Below are positions 36,630 through 45,825 of a stretch of DNA of 64,000 bases, piece by piece. The DNA is from Verrucomicrobiales bacterium. Its GTDB lineage: Bacteria; Verrucomicrobiota; Verrucomicrobiia; Verrucomicrobiales; V1-33. Numbering within the stretch: position 1 is the stretch's first letter; each line of letters starts with the position of its first letter. Under the pieces are notes generated by a model. The model saw nothing but the letters and a program-made list of their open reading frames with translations. It did no database searches and was not told the origin of the DNA. A program made the position numbers and the translations under genes. The stretch covers positions 1-64,000 of the forward strand of contig JAQGPJ010000004.1 of the NCBI GenBank assembly GCA_028293125.1. Direction: 5' to 3'.

Positions 36630-37193
36630 TTACTCTCCCTGTCCTCCATTCAGGAATTTGCTGATATCGAGTTTTTCCTTTTCGGCGATGGTCTGGAGTT
36701 TGGCTTTGGCGGCGGTGGCGGCTTCCGAGGCCTCTTCCATTTTGGTATTCATCGCGGCGAAGGTTTCGGCCGCACCCGGGTTTTTCTCATAATAGGCCGG
36801 CAGGGCGTCCATTTTGGAGGGGAAATCCGCCGGAAGGGTTTTGATGGCGGCCACGTGGGCATCGTTGGTCCGCAGCCATTCCTCATAGGCTGTTTTCAGT
36901 TCCGCCGGCAGATCCTGGGTGGACACCGCTCTGGCCTTCTCCACAATCTCCGGCAGCTTTTTCAGAAGCAGCAGAGGATTGCCGGCCGCATCGGCCTCCC
37001 GCCTGATGGGCCCCATCTCCACTGCCAGTTCGCCCAGCGACTTCTGGAAAGCTGCCTTGGCTGTGGTCACGGCGGGGGATTCCGCGGAAATGGCGGCCAC
37101 AGGTTTGGGAGCCGGTGGGGGCACCTGCCTGTCGCAGGAGGAAAGGGCAACAGCCAGCCCCGCGAGGACCGGAAGAAGACTTTGGTGTTTCAT
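36630..37193 (-). CDS. Lipoprotein of unknown function, tandem paralogue 1
   Basis: 187 residues from the ATG at 37193 (MKHQSLLPVLAGLAVALSSC); an in-frame ATG at 37202 is equally possible. The signal ends in a lipobox (ALSSC). The mature part is helical and Lys/Glu/Ala-rich, with GNPLLLLKKLPEIVEKA and KEKLDISKFLNGG at the C-terminus, which resembles the SPASIN-type helical lipoproteins only in general character. It is a clear paralogue of the next gene upstream, down to the ending. No function recognised. Confidence 0.7.
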   Translation of the reverse strand: MKHQSLLPVLAGLAVALSSCDRQVPPPAPKPVAAISAESPAVTTAKAAFQKSLGELAVEMGPIRREADAAGNPLLLLKKLPEIVEKARAVSTQDLPAELKTAYEEWLRTNDAHVAAIKTLPADFPSKMDALPAYYEKNPGAAETFAAMNTKMEEASEAATAAKAKLQTIAEKEKLDISKFLNGGQGE

Positions 37194-37700
37194 ATGCGGC
37201 ATGCAGGTTTTGGTATCGTTGGGCTGCAGCCGCCGTCCGGAATGGAATAGCGGGGAGCGGCGGCAGCGTCCGCAGCAGTCACACCGGGCGGCACGGGGGG
37301 CAATCATAAATCCCGGCTGCTTTCACGGATTCCACACTTCCCGACATTTCCTGCACCAAAGCCGTCCGCTGCTCCGCTGTCGTGCAGCCCAGGTCCATGA
37401 CTGCTTTCAATCTCCGCGGATCTGTTTATGCTGGCTGCCTGCGTGGAGATGGCGGCTTTCAGTTTCACTCCAGCCGCAGGGCCCGCCAGGGAATGCCCTC
37501 CTGCATGTTTATGTTGGTTTTGGCAAGAGAGTCACCCCGCGTTCCAACCTGTGCCGTGCTTTCCGCGTCCTTCATGGGACAGGCTGAAAAACATAGAACC
37601 CGCCCGGACGCGGAGGTCCGGGCGGGCGGATCAATGGTGCGGACTGGATTCAGGAAGTAAATCCGTCGGCTGGCACAGACTGGAAATCAGTTCCAACGGG
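37194..37700. other. Region between the two lipoprotein genes
   Basis: About 507 bases. The part next to the left gene (37194-37320) resembles the upstream region of the second gene (38283-38390): both carry a CCGCCG(C/T)CCGGAA core, a GGAGCGGCG(G/T)CAGCG segment and GG(G/A)GCAATCA near the far end, so the promoter region was probably duplicated with the gene. The part next to the right gene holds its terminator. No other gene seen. Confidence 0.5.
37581..37626 (-). terminator. Terminator of the second lipoprotein gene
   Basis: An 11-bp perfect stem (37599-37609 with 37616-37626, CCCGCCCGGAC/GTCCGGGCGGG) with a 6-base loop lies 75 bases past the stop at 37701. On the minus strand it is followed by TTCTATGTTTTTC. 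Confidence 0.65.
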
Positions 37701-38282
37701 TCAGTCCCCAGCGGTCAGAAATTTGTTGATATCAATGCCCTCCTTCTCCGCAGCGGCCTTTAAATTGTTCTTGGCTTCCTCGGCTTTTTGGGACGCCTCC
37801 TGCAGTTTCGGCTGCATCTCCGTGAAAGCTTTGGCGGCTTCCGGATGGGCCTGCATGTAGGCACCCATTTCCTCCTGCTTGGTCGGCATATCCGAGGGGA
37901 TGACTTTCAGAACCTCCAGCACGGCGTCGTTGGATTTGAGGAATCCGTCATAAGCAGTGCTGAGCTCACCGGAAAGGCCTGTGGTCGGGACGGTTTTGGC
38001 TTTTTCCAGGATCGGCGGCAGTTTTTGCATCATCAGCAGGGGATTGCCGGATTCCTTGGCCTCTTTGGTGATGGCCTCGACCTCCACTGCAAGGGCATTC
38101 AACCCGTCCTGAAAGGCCACTTTGGGATCCACCTTGGGCACTGTGCGGGCGGGGACGGACTCTGTGGACGCGGGCGTGCCGCCATCAGCGGGTTTGTGCA
38201 CCGCGTCGGCCGCTTTTTTGTCACAGGCGGCGAGGGTGAATGCCAAGCCGGCGGCGGCCAGAAGGAGACTCTGTTTTTTCAT
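37701..38282 (-). CDS. Lipoprotein of unknown function, tandem paralogue 2
   Basis: 193 residues from the ATG at 38282 (MKKQSLLLAAAGLAFTLAAC); the ATG at 38291 adds three residues. The lipobox is TLAAC. It shares with the left paralogue the segments GNPLL..(K/Q)KLP.I.EKA, (L/S)ELxTAY, (K/R)(S/T)NDA and (K)EGIDINKFL. It is predicted to be all-helical and outside the cytoplasm. The mature N-terminus is a Pro/Ala/Thr-rich linker of about 30 residues. No function recognised. Confidence 0.7.
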   Translation of the reverse strand: MKKQSLLLAAAGLAFTLAACDKKAADAVHKPADGGTPASTESVPARTVPKVDPKVAFQDGLNALAVEVEAITKEAKESGNPLLMMQKLPPILEKAKTVPTTGLSGELSTAYDGFLKSNDAVLEVLKVIPSDMPTKQEEMGAYMQAHPEAAKAFTEMQPKLQEASQKAEEAKNNLKAAAEKEGIDINKFLTAGD

Positions 38283-38445
38283 AAGCTGCATTTCAGTATG
38301 GTTGAATAACCGCCGCCCGGAACCAAACGGATCGGAGCGGCGTCAGCGGCAGCTGTCCTCCCTCCTGACACAGGGAGCAATCAGGAAATCCAGGCGTGGG
38401 AATACTCATCGGCGTGCCTCGGAGACAGCTTCGAACCACTGAAAA

Positions 38446-38604
38446 TCAGCCGGCAAAGCCATTCTCTTTGATATACAGAAGATCCTCCCGCCCCTCCTCA
38501 TTCATTTCGGTCTCAATCCAGCGGTCCGGATAATTGAGGATTTCAGGGGATTTGCAATGATCCAGCCAAAGGAGGATCGCATCCCAAATATCATGCGCAT
38601 CCAT
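38446..38604 (-). CDS. Small 52-residue hypothetical protein
   Basis: The frame starts at ATG 38604 (MDAHDIWDAILLWLDHCKS) and ends with ENGFAG. The composition is natural (acidic, aromatic). Only one base separates its ATG from the stop of the frame upstream (38606-38608), so it may be coupled to it or be the end of the same gene after a frameshift. Local base composition is less GC-rich than that of most neighbours. Confidence 0.4.
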   Translation of the reverse strand: MDAHDIWDAILLWLDHCKSPEILNYPDRWIETEMNEEGREDLLYIKENGFAG

Positions 38605-38605
38605 T

Positions 38606-38854
38606 TCATGGATAACTGACGTCAAAATGGATCATCAATCTGAGCGCGGGATCTGTGCTTTTCCGCGCCAGCGCCTCCAAGGAGGTCATGGTGCTTTTTG
38701 CGCAATCATAATTACGGGGCCGAACGGCTTGGGAAACCAGTTCCGGGCCACAGTCAAGGGCCAGCAGACCATTGATCACCTCAATGTCACCGGACTCAAA
38801 TTTTCCGCGTCGAATGCATGCGGCAGAGTGCGCCATCATTTCATCCGTAGTCAT
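38606..38854 (-). CDS. Hypothetical protein or gene remnant after the PIN toxin
   Basis: 82 residues from the ATG at 38854 (MTTDEMMAHSAACIRRGKF). The same frame stays natural for about 20 codons further upstream (LTAFLAYGHPIDVAVYNS), overlapping the end of the toxin gene, which suggests that an older, longer gene was truncated there. It ends one base before the 52-residue frame. No family recognised. Confidence 0.4.
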   Translation of the reverse strand: MTTDEMMAHSAACIRRGKFESGDIEVINGLLALDCGPELVSQAVRPRNYDCAKSTMTSLEALARKSTDPALRLMIHFDVSYP

Positions 38855-38912
38855 ACTGTTATATACAGCAACGTCGATCGGATGTCCGTATGCCAAAAAA
38901 GCCGTGAGTTGA

Positions 38913-39362
38913 TCATACCGGCACCAGCCCCTCGGCCTTGGCAAGTTTTTTCCGGTTCGCGTCGAAGGTCAGGAATTCCGCCGCGCCCAGCTGCAGCGCG
39001 GTGGCCACATGCAGTATTTCGGCCAACCGGTGCCCCGTTGCCAGCGTATGCGCACCGCTCAGCGCTTCAGCCCGTTGATGCACGGCGGACCAGTTCACCG
39101 GCACCGTCGTGAGCAGCCCCATATTGAGATCAATCTGCAGATCGTTCAGCATTTGCAGCCCTTCAACCTGCGGAAAACCTTTGGTGGCGTCATTGAGACG
39201 CAGCCGGATCTGAAGCTGCACCGACTGCCGGAACTCCAGCAGAAGCAAGCTCGACACTCCCAGAGCACCGCTGAGTCCGGCCATGAAATGATCCACCCGT
39301 GCGAAGTTGACCTGGGTCCGGCACAGGGCGCAGAGAAATGAGGTGTCGGGAAAAGCGCTCAT
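38913..39362 (-). CDS. PIN-domain toxin (VapC-like)
   Basis: 149 residues. PIN nucleases cleave RNA using clustered acidic residues: visible here are Asp6 (PDTSFL), Glu43 (LLEFRQS), Glu115 (AEILHVATALQLG, where most relatives have Asp) and Asp134 (FLTFDANRKKL). The ATG at 39362 overlaps the stop of the antitoxin frame, the standard toxin-antitoxin arrangement. The D-to-E change may lower activity. The target is unknown. Confidence 0.78.
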   Translation of the reverse strand: MSAFPDTSFLCALCRTQVNFARVDHFMAGLSGALGVSSLLLLEFRQSVQLQIRLRLNDATKGFPQVEGLQMLNDLQIDLNMGLLTTVPVNWSAVHQRAEALSGAHTLATGHRLAEILHVATALQLGAAEFLTFDANRKKLAKAEGLVPV

Positions 39363-39617
39363 CCTTCCTCTCCCTCGAATTCATTCGCCCGCATCGCAGC
39401 CACTTCCGCTTCTGTAAAAACACGATTTCCCCAAATGGCACGCCGCCGTGCCGCGAAATCAGGTTTGGCAGGCTGCGCGGAATCATCGGAACGCCATGCA
39501 CGGAGCACCCCGATGGGCTGACCCCGTTTTTTCGATACGGATGTCCTCCCCTTCCAGCAGCCATGCCTCGAGCATGGAGAAGGAATTACGCAAATCCCGG
39601 ACGGTCGCTGTTTTCAT
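39359..39617 (-). pseudogene. Antitoxin (Phd/VapB-like) gene with a +1 frameshift
   Basis: From ATG 39617 the frame reads MKTATVRDLRNSFSMLEAW...GEDIRIEK and then leaves the natural sequence within a run of six A residues (39527-39532 on the plus strand read as T). With one A fewer it continues as RGQPIGVLRAW, the usual antitoxin core, and ends EFEGEEG with its stop overlapping the toxin ATG. The interval is 259 bases, one more than a multiple of three. It may be a true frameshift, a slippage site or a sequencing error. Confidence 0.7.
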
Positions 39618-39942
39618 ATGGTGAACCTATATATGTCCACCATACGGCTCCGCATCAACTCCTTCCTGCAGGTGGCCTCCATGGCAGACCCAGCCATGCA
39701 GGGTTGAAAGCGGCAGAGCATCCACCACGCGGAACGGCGCTGAAAGCCTCTCTGGAGATTCACACAAAAAAAGCCGGGAGCCATTTTCATGGCTCCCGGC
39801 GCTGAGTGAACTGTTTGTGTGTCTTCCCGGCTGCTGGTTTATTTGTTCCGTCCAGGAGCTCCTGGCCGGTCATCCCGGCGAAGCGGCATTCCGGCGTGGC
39901 GGCGCGGGCGGGAGCAGAGGCCGGACAGGCCGTTGGCCGCTG
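39618..39942. other. Intergenic region upstream of the antitoxin
   Basis: About 325 bases between the PIN toxin-antitoxin start and the end of the cytochrome gene. It holds the likely toxin-antitoxin promoter (AT-rich CCTATATATGTCC near 39625) and the terminator of the cytochrome gene (39766-39800). No gene recognised. Confidence 0.45.
39766..39800 (-). terminator. Rho-independent terminator of the PVC cytochrome gene
   Basis: A perfect 10-bp stem GCCGGGAGCC/GGCTCCCGGC (39773-39782 with 39791-39800) is followed on the minus strand by seven T residues (39766-39772). It lies about 140 bases past the stop at 39943. Confidence 0.85.
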
Positions 39943-42900
39943 TTATTTGGCGAAGGCCTTGTCGTTGGGGTTGCCGCCGCTCATCAGGAAGGCCAGCAGG
40001 TCCAGCACCTCATCCTGGTTCAGGCTGTAGAGCAGCGCCGGGGGCATGGCGCTGATGGGATATTTGGAGCGGCTGCGGATGTTGGAGGTGTTGATGGAGG
40101 TCACGGCGGAGGCGTCGAGCGGATTCTCCGCCACGCCCACGAGGTCGCCCTCCTCCTTCACGATGCGGCCCACCACGGACGAGCCGTCGGTCTTCTCAAT
40201 GAGTGTGGACTCATACTGGTCGGAGATCACCTTGGAGGGCTCCATGATATTGTCCAGCAAGTCACGCATGGTGTAGCGGTTGGCAATGCCGCTGAGCTCC
40301 GGGCCCACGCCGCCGCCTTCGGTGCCGAAGCGGTGGCAGGAAGAGCAGAGAGCGGCCTTGTAGGCCCGGTGCCCGGCTTCGAAGTTGCGACCGCTCAACC
40401 CGTTGGCCGTCAGAGCCAGAAGCTCCTCGGTGGTCCAGGCCTTGCCGGGTCCGACAGGCTGTGGCAGCTCCTCCTTGGTGGTCGTCAGCTCGCCGGAGAT
40501 GGAGTCCAGCTCCGCCTTGAGACTGTCGGGCACGCGGACCAGCGCCTCTTTGCGCATGTTCTCCATGAAGCCGTGGAGGCTGTTGCCGCCTTGGAATTTG
40601 CGGGCGGTGTTGAACCAGCGGAAATACTGGCGGTAGAGTTCGGGGGACCAGCCCGCCGTGGCTTCGCGCAGGGCGTAGGCGTAGGAGATCTGCTGGCGGT
40701 TGGGCTTGGAGGCCTGGGCGCTCAGCACGCCCTTGGCGTAATCCTCGCTGCGCAGCAGCAGCTCCTTGTTGCCCAGATCCACCTGATCATCCTGGGCGAT
40801 GCTGCCCATGAGTGCCATGGCCTTGGGCACCACTTGGCGGCTGTCCAGCTTGACCAGCAGTTCACACAGCTCCCGGTTCAGGGCGAAGGAGGAGGCGGGG
40901 AAGAGCGGATCCAGCTTGGTGCAGGCATGGGCTTTGGCCTCGGCGCTCAGCGGCCCCTTGCGGATGAGGGTGACGGAGGCGGTGCGCAGCATGGCCAGCT
41001 TCTGCTCCTCAGTCAGGGTGCTCCAGTCCAGTTGGGCCAGACCGTGCAGAATGGGGATCAGCTGATCCTTTTCTCCCGCGCGGGCCAGCGCCAGCAGGCT
41101 GGTGAGGGAAGCCCAGGGGCGGCGCTCCTCCAAGGCTTTGCCGGCCCAGGAGGCCACGGGCTGCTCCTCGATCACGGTGCGGGCGGCGAAGCGGATGAAG
41201 CGGTCATCGTGGTTCAGATGGTCCCACACTTTAGCCACCACCTCCGGGGAGGCGGGAGCGTTCTGCAGGCTCTCAATCTCCCGGCGCAGCTTTTGGAGGC
41301 CGTTCACCCCGGTTTCCGGGGCCGCAGTCTCCTGCGGGGTTTCACCGGCCCAGCGCACGCGGTAGAGGCCGCTCTGGTTGCCGCGTCCGCCGATGGCGAA
41401 ATACATGGCACCGTCCGCGGGGCGGATCACAGCGTCCGTGAGGGGCAGCGGCTTGCCGGAGACGAACTCCTCCTTCTCGGCGGTGTAGGTGGCTCCGTGC
41501 TGTTTCAGGTGCACGGCGTACATGGTGCCGTAGGTCCAGTCGAGGATGAATAAGGCGTTTTGATATTTGGCGGGGAACTTCGAGCCGTAGCCGAAAAGCA
41601 CACCGGTGGGGCTGCCGGGGCCGATGTTCACCACCGGCGGCACGCTGTCCGGGAAGTGGGTGGGGAATTTACCGGAGCCGTTGCGGAAGCCGAAGTCCGC
41701 TCCGGGCACGATGTGGCACACGCGGGTGGGGCGGTACCACGGCAGACCGATGTCCCACTCCATGTCGCTGTCATAACCGAACAGCTCGCCGTCCTTGTTG
41801 AAAGCGATGTCGTAGGTGTTGCGGAAGCCCATGGCCGTCAGCTCCCACTTTTTGCCGTCGAAGTCAGTCTTCGCCACCCAGCCGGCGGGGGCCATGATGT
41901 GGGGATCGTGCCCGCCGGCGTCCGTCATGCGGGTGATCAGCTGGTCCTCCGCCCACAGACGGGGAGGCCGGGAGGAGTCAGGGTCGGGGATCTTCGTGAA
42001 GTTGCCCGCCACGATGTAGAGGCTTTTGCCATCCGGGGCCAGCACCACGGCGTGCGGGCCGTGCTCGCCGTCGCCGTCCAGCCGGCGCAGCAGCACTTCC
42101 TCATCGAACTGATCGTCGCCATTGGTGTCCCGCAGGCGGTAGAGGCCGCTCTCGCCGCCGTTACGCACCAAATAGAGGGCCTTGTTGACGTAGAGCAGAC
42201 CATGGGCATGGCCCACCTTGGACTGGAGAGGTGCCACATCGGCCTCCCCTTGGTCACCGATGGTCACGCGGAACAGGCCGCCGTTCTGGTCGCAGGCGAT
42301 GATGCGCTGCTTGTCATCCAGAGTCATGCTGACCCACGACCCCTGGGTGGATTTTGGCACAGTGTACACCAGATCCGCCTTGAAGCCCGGCGGCAGGTTC
42401 AGGTCCTTGGGCTCAATCACCACGCCGGGGCTGCCCGGGCCGGGCGGGGCAAACACATTGCCCCAGGGGCCGTCGCCCAGCTTGGCCACCACCGTGGATG
42501 CGGTCCAGGAGGAGTCGGCGAAATCCGCCGTTTCCCATCCGGGAGTGAAGACCAGGCTCTGTTTCCAGCCGGCACCGGTCTCGTCCAGAACGGTGCCCGG
42601 ACGGGCCCCGGTGTCCACACGGGCCACAAGGCCGGCCGTGTCGCCGTCGTTCACCGCCTTGACGGCGATCACGTTGCGTCCCGGCTTGAGAAATGAACCG
42701 ATTTTCACGCGCAGCGCCTGCTGCCAGTCGTCGGTTTTGCCGACCGGGGCACCGTTGACGAACACCTCGGCCCCATTGTCGCAGGAGAGGAGCAGACGGA
42801 TGGCTGGCGTGACCTCCTTCACCTCAAAGGCGTGGCGGAAGTAGACGGGCTCATTGTTGGGCTTGCCGGATCCCCAGATCCACTGGGGGGCGGCGGAAAG

Positions 42901-42972
42901 GGAGGGCGGCAGGGCAGCCAGGACGGCAAGACCGCCGATGGCGGCGCGGAGATTCCGGGAAGGTGATGGCAT
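39943..42972 (-). CDS. PVC-type membrane-bound dehydrogenase/cytochrome c protein
   Basis: 1009 residues with a signal peptide. An N-terminal galactose-binding-like domain (about 25-160, WIWGSGKPNNEPVYFRHAF) is followed by a beta-propeller of the glucose/sorbosone dehydrogenase type (about 190-560), a helical repeat region (about 570-850) and a single cytochrome c domain with heme motif CSSCH (876-880) and a likely Met ligand in SAMPP. Proteins of this architecture are a hallmark of Planctomycetota and Verrucomicrobiota and are thought to oxidise sugars or related compounds outside the cytoplasm; the substrate is unknown. Confidence 0.9.
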   Translation of the reverse strand: MPSPSRNLRAAIGGLAVLAALPPSLSAAPQWIWGSGKPNNEPVYFRHAFEVKEVTPAIRLLLSCDNGAEVFVNGAPVGKTDDWQQALRVKIGSFLKPGRNVIAVKAVNDGDTAGLVARVDTGARPGTVLDETGAGWKQSLVFTPGWETADFADSSWTASTVVAKLGDGPWGNVFAPPGPGSPGVVIEPKDLNLPPGFKADLVYTVPKSTQGSWVSMTLDDKQRIIACDQNGGLFRVTIGDQGEADVAPLQSKVGHAHGLLYVNKALYLVRNGGESGLYRLRDTNGDDQFDEEVLLRRLDGDGEHGPHAVVLAPDGKSLYIVAGNFTKIPDPDSSRPPRLWAEDQLITRMTDAGGHDPHIMAPAGWVAKTDFDGKKWELTAMGFRNTYDIAFNKDGELFGYDSDMEWDIGLPWYRPTRVCHIVPGADFGFRNGSGKFPTHFPDSVPPVVNIGPGSPTGVLFGYGSKFPAKYQNALFILDWTYGTMYAVHLKQHGATYTAEKEEFVSGKPLPLTDAVIRPADGAMYFAIGGRGNQSGLYRVRWAGETPQETAAPETGVNGLQKLRREIESLQNAPASPEVVAKVWDHLNHDDRFIRFAARTVIEEQPVASWAGKALEERRPWASLTSLLALARAGEKDQLIPILHGLAQLDWSTLTEEQKLAMLRTASVTLIRKGPLSAEAKAHACTKLDPLFPASSFALNRELCELLVKLDSRQVVPKAMALMGSIAQDDQVDLGNKELLLRSEDYAKGVLSAQASKPNRQQISYAYALREATAGWSPELYRQYFRWFNTARKFQGGNSLHGFMENMRKEALVRVPDSLKAELDSISGELTTTKEELPQPVGPGKAWTTEELLALTANGLSGRNFEAGHRAYKAALCSSCHRFGTEGGGVGPELSGIANRYTMRDLLDNIMEPSKVISDQYESTLIEKTDGSSVVGRIVKEEGDLVGVAENPLDASAVTSINTSNIRSRSKYPISAMPPALLYSLNQDEVLDLLAFLMSGGNPNDKAFAK

Positions 42973-43224
42973 ATGAAATGGGAAAAAGCCGGGAGGAAAC
43001 CAGAGGAGGATGGGATGAATAAAGAGTCAGCTTTAAACGGGCGGGAAGGCCCGGCTTTTCAGACCGACGCCCCGGTGCTTACTGCGGATTTCCATGCGTG
43101 GGAAATAAAAAGAACTTGGAAGCGTAGGGAGGGAACGCTAAATCCGGGCTTTGCCGCTGCCGGTCGGGTTCACAAATCCTTCCTGACAGCCCGCACCCCG
43201 CACCACCCAATCCACACCACCCTC

Positions 43225-44028
43225 ATGCCCAAAGTCACCACCAACGGAATCGAGATGTTTTACGAGGAGCGCGGCTCCGGCGAACCCCTCATCTGCATCA
43301 TGGGGGTCACCGCGCCCGGCGCGGTCTGGGAAGCCCACGCCGCCGAATGGTCGAAGCATTTCCGCTGCATCCTCGGGGACAACCGCGGCGTGGGATCGAC
43401 GGACAAGCCCGCCGGCCCCTACACCACGGAAATGATGGCCGACGACTACGCCGGCCTGATGGACGCGCTGGGCATCAAATCCGCCCGCGTGGTCGGCTGC
43501 TCCCTGGGCAGCGCGGTCGCCCAGCAGCTGGCCCTGCGCCACCCGCAGAAGGTGAAGTCCCTGATTCTCATGTGCACCTGGGCCCGCCAGGACCGCTATG
43601 GTCTGACCACCTGGGAGCACATGATGAAGTGCAAGGCCGCCTTCCGCCCGGAGGACTTCATGCACTATGTGCATATGCTGATCTTCACCAAGCCGTGGTT
43701 CGACAACGATGACTGCTGGAAGGCCATCCTGGAAGGCAATGCCGCCGCCGGCATCAACCCCGCCCCGCAGCCGGTGCACGCCATGGAGGCCCAGGCCGCT
43801 GCCGCCATGAGCCACAACACGCTGGACAAACTGGGCGACATCAAATGCCCCACCCTCGTCATCGGCGGGAAAAACGATGTCTTCACCCCCCGCTGGATGA
43901 GCGAGGAGACCGCCGCCGGCATTCCCGGAGCGGACCTGCACCTCTACGACAACGCCGGTCACGCCTTCCACTGGGAGTGCCTCGCTGACTTCAATCCCCG
44001 CACCACGGAGTGGCTGCTGAAGCACTGA
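43225..44028 (+). CDS. Alpha/beta hydrolase
   Basis: 267 residues from the ATG at 43225. Nucleophile elbow GCSLGS (Ser93), acid in GGKNDVFTP and His in NAGHAFHWE form the triad; GVGSTD follows the oxyanion strand. This resembles the 3-oxoadipate enol-lactonase or esterase class, but the substrate is open. A sugar isomerase/epimerase gene starts 72 bases downstream on the same strand. Confidence 0.85.
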   Translation: MPKVTTNGIEMFYEERGSGEPLICIMGVTAPGAVWEAHAAEWSKHFRCILGDNRGVGSTDKPAGPYTTEMMADDYAGLMDALGIKSARVVGCSLGSAVAQQLALRHPQKVKSLILMCTWARQDRYGLTTWEHMMKCKAAFRPEDFMHYVHMLIFTKPWFDNDDCWKAILEGNAAAGINPAPQPVHAMEAQAAAAMSHNTLDKLGDIKCPTLVIGGKNDVFTPRWMSEETAAGIPGADLHLYDNAGHAFHWECLADFNPRTTEWLLKH

Positions 44029-44100
44029 TCCCGGATCTTTTCCCGGATACTGAAACCACTGAACAACCCATATTTCCCCCCACTTCCCACCTCTCCATCC

Positions 44101-44961
44101 ATGTCCAAAATACAATTCGGCTCCGAAGTTTACACCTGGTTCATGCAGGGCACCGGCAAAGGCTACGACAACAAGCTGGACCACATGATCAAAATCGCGG
44201 GCCAGGCCGGCTTCACCGGCATCGAGCCCATGGTGCTCGAGATCTCCGAGAGCGCCCTCGGCTGCGGCAAATACTGGCTGGGCGACTTCTGCGACGCCGG
44301 CCGTCTGAAGGCCGCGCTGGACGAGCACAACGTCAAGCTGGCGGGCCTGGCCCTGGTCTGCGCCTTCGACGGCGACACCCTGACTCCCGGCGAGGAGGAG
44401 GCGGTCGATTTCACGATCAACCTGCTCAAGCAGTTCCCCGGCGCCATGCTGGGCACCGTCACCCTGCCCAGCGGTCGGAAGAACGACCTGCAGCGCCGAC
44501 GCCTGAACGTGGCCCGCAACATCAACGCCGTCTCGAAACGCGGCACGGACGCCGGTCTGAAGTGCTCCTACCACCCCAACAGCCCTCCCGGCTCCCTGGT
44601 GCGCACCCAGGAGGACTACGATGTCGTGATCAGCAGCCTGGACCCGAAATACACCGGCTGGACTCCGGATGTGGGGCACATCATCCGCGGCGGCATGGAT
44701 GTCATCGCCACGCTCAACAAGTGGCAGCACCTGGTGAACCACATTCACTACAAGGACTACTCCGGCAACGGCCCCGAGCCCTGGGCGCAGATGGGCACAG
44801 GCAAGCTGGACTTCCACAAAATCACGGAATGGCTGACCGCCCGCCATTACGAAGGCTGGATCATCTGTGAGGACGAGGCCCACATCGCCGTGGAGGATCC
44901 CGATGGGGTGACGCTTCAGAACGGCCAGTGGTGCAAGGAAAACCTGTATCCCTTGGTCTGA
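44101..44961 (+). CDS. Sugar phosphate isomerase/epimerase (AP-endonuclease-2-like TIM barrel)
   Basis: 286 residues of the xylose-isomerase-like family: FGSEVYTWFMQG at the start, FTGIEPMV, a metal-site region SYHPNSPPGSL, DVGHIIRGG, HIHYKDY and a C-terminal EDEAH. Enzymes of this group act on inositol, sugar and keto-acid intermediates. The particular substrate is not clear. Probably one transcription unit with the alpha/beta hydrolase upstream. Confidence 0.8.
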   Translation: MSKIQFGSEVYTWFMQGTGKGYDNKLDHMIKIAGQAGFTGIEPMVLEISESALGCGKYWLGDFCDAGRLKAALDEHNVKLAGLALVCAFDGDTLTPGEEEAVDFTINLLKQFPGAMLGTVTLPSGRKNDLQRRRLNVARNINAVSKRGTDAGLKCSYHPNSPPGSLVRTQEDYDVVISSLDPKYTGWTPDVGHIIRGGMDVIATLNKWQHLVNHIHYKDYSGNGPEPWAQMGTGKLDFHKITEWLTARHYEGWIICEDEAHIAVEDPDGVTLQNGQWCKENLYPLV

Positions 44962-45057
44962 GGATGATGCCCGGCCGGCAAGGCCGGCCCCGGATGCCGC
45001 CCATCCGCGGGCCCCGCTGGCCATTGATTGAATGACTCCATACGACGCCAGCCAGCG

Positions 45058-45825
45058 ATGAACCGACAAGCCTCATTCATCAGCTGGCTGGCGTTTCCAT
45101 GCGCTCTCATCTATGCTTGGCTGAGGACGTGGGATGTTATGAGGGAGTTTGCACGCGGCCTGATCCGACACGGCAGGATCGCCGCTCCGGACTTGGCCTC
45201 GCTCGGCGCGGGCGTTGGTGAGGATACCCTGTGGCGGTTGGGGCTGACCATCGCCGTGGCGGTGATGATGGTGCCCTGGGCCAGAAAATTCCTGCTCTTC
45301 TGCCGCATCCTGCATCCGGACGGGGCTTTCACGGAAAACACCGCCCTTCTCCTGAACGTCATCGGGCGGTGGCTGATCGCCGCCTGCCTGATCCTTTGGA
45401 ATTCGGAAACCGGGGCGATGCTGTTCTCCTCGATCTTCGCCGCCGTCCTGATCGTCCCGGAAGCCACTGCTCTCATCACCGCCGGCTTCACCGGTTTTAT
45501 CGATTCCCTTTTCTTTCCCGGCAGCCGGGAGAAAAAACCGCCCTACACCCTGAAGCTGGCGCGCTTTTATGTGCAAAAGCAGCGCTGGGAGGACGCCGAG
45601 GCGGAGTATGCCCGCATGCGGTCCTTTTACCCGGACCGGCTGGAGGCTTGGCAGGAAAGCCTGCGCACAGCCTTCGCCCTGGGCGATGACGCCGATCCCC
45701 CGCCGGAAAAAATCCTGTCCAAAGGGCTGAGGAAACTCAAAGCTCCGGCGGAGAAGGAGGCGCTTTTCGCAACGTTCAAGGCGCGGGAAAAGCCGGTCAT
45801 CCTTCCGGAGGTGGAGGATTTTTAA
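45058..45825 (+). CDS. Four-helix membrane protein of unknown function with a TPR-like tail
   Basis: 255 residues from the ATG at 45058. Hydrophobic segments lie near 8-24, 60-82, 98-113 and 118-142; after FFPGSREKK the tail is soluble, with LARFYVQKQRWEDAEAEYARM resembling a tetratricopeptide helix pair. A TTG at 45028 is possible but less likely. No known family. Confidence 0.6.
   Translation: MNRQASFISWLAFPCALIYAWLRTWDVMREFARGLIRHGRIAAPDLASLGAGVGEDTLWRLGLTIAVAVMMVPWARKFLLFCRILHPDGAFTENTALLLNVIGRWLIAACLILWNSETGAMLFSSIFAAVLIVPEATALITAGFTGFIDSLFFPGSREKKPPYTLKLARFYVQKQRWEDAEAEYARMRSFYPDRLEAWQESLRTAFALGDDADPPPEKILSKGLRKLKAPAEKEALFATFKAREKPVILPEVEDF

Noticed and set aside
43138-45069. 643-codon minus-strand frame across the hydrolase and isomerase genes
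   Set aside because: The plus strand carries two well-supported enzymes here; the minus frame is Val/Gly/His-rich and crosses the gap between them.
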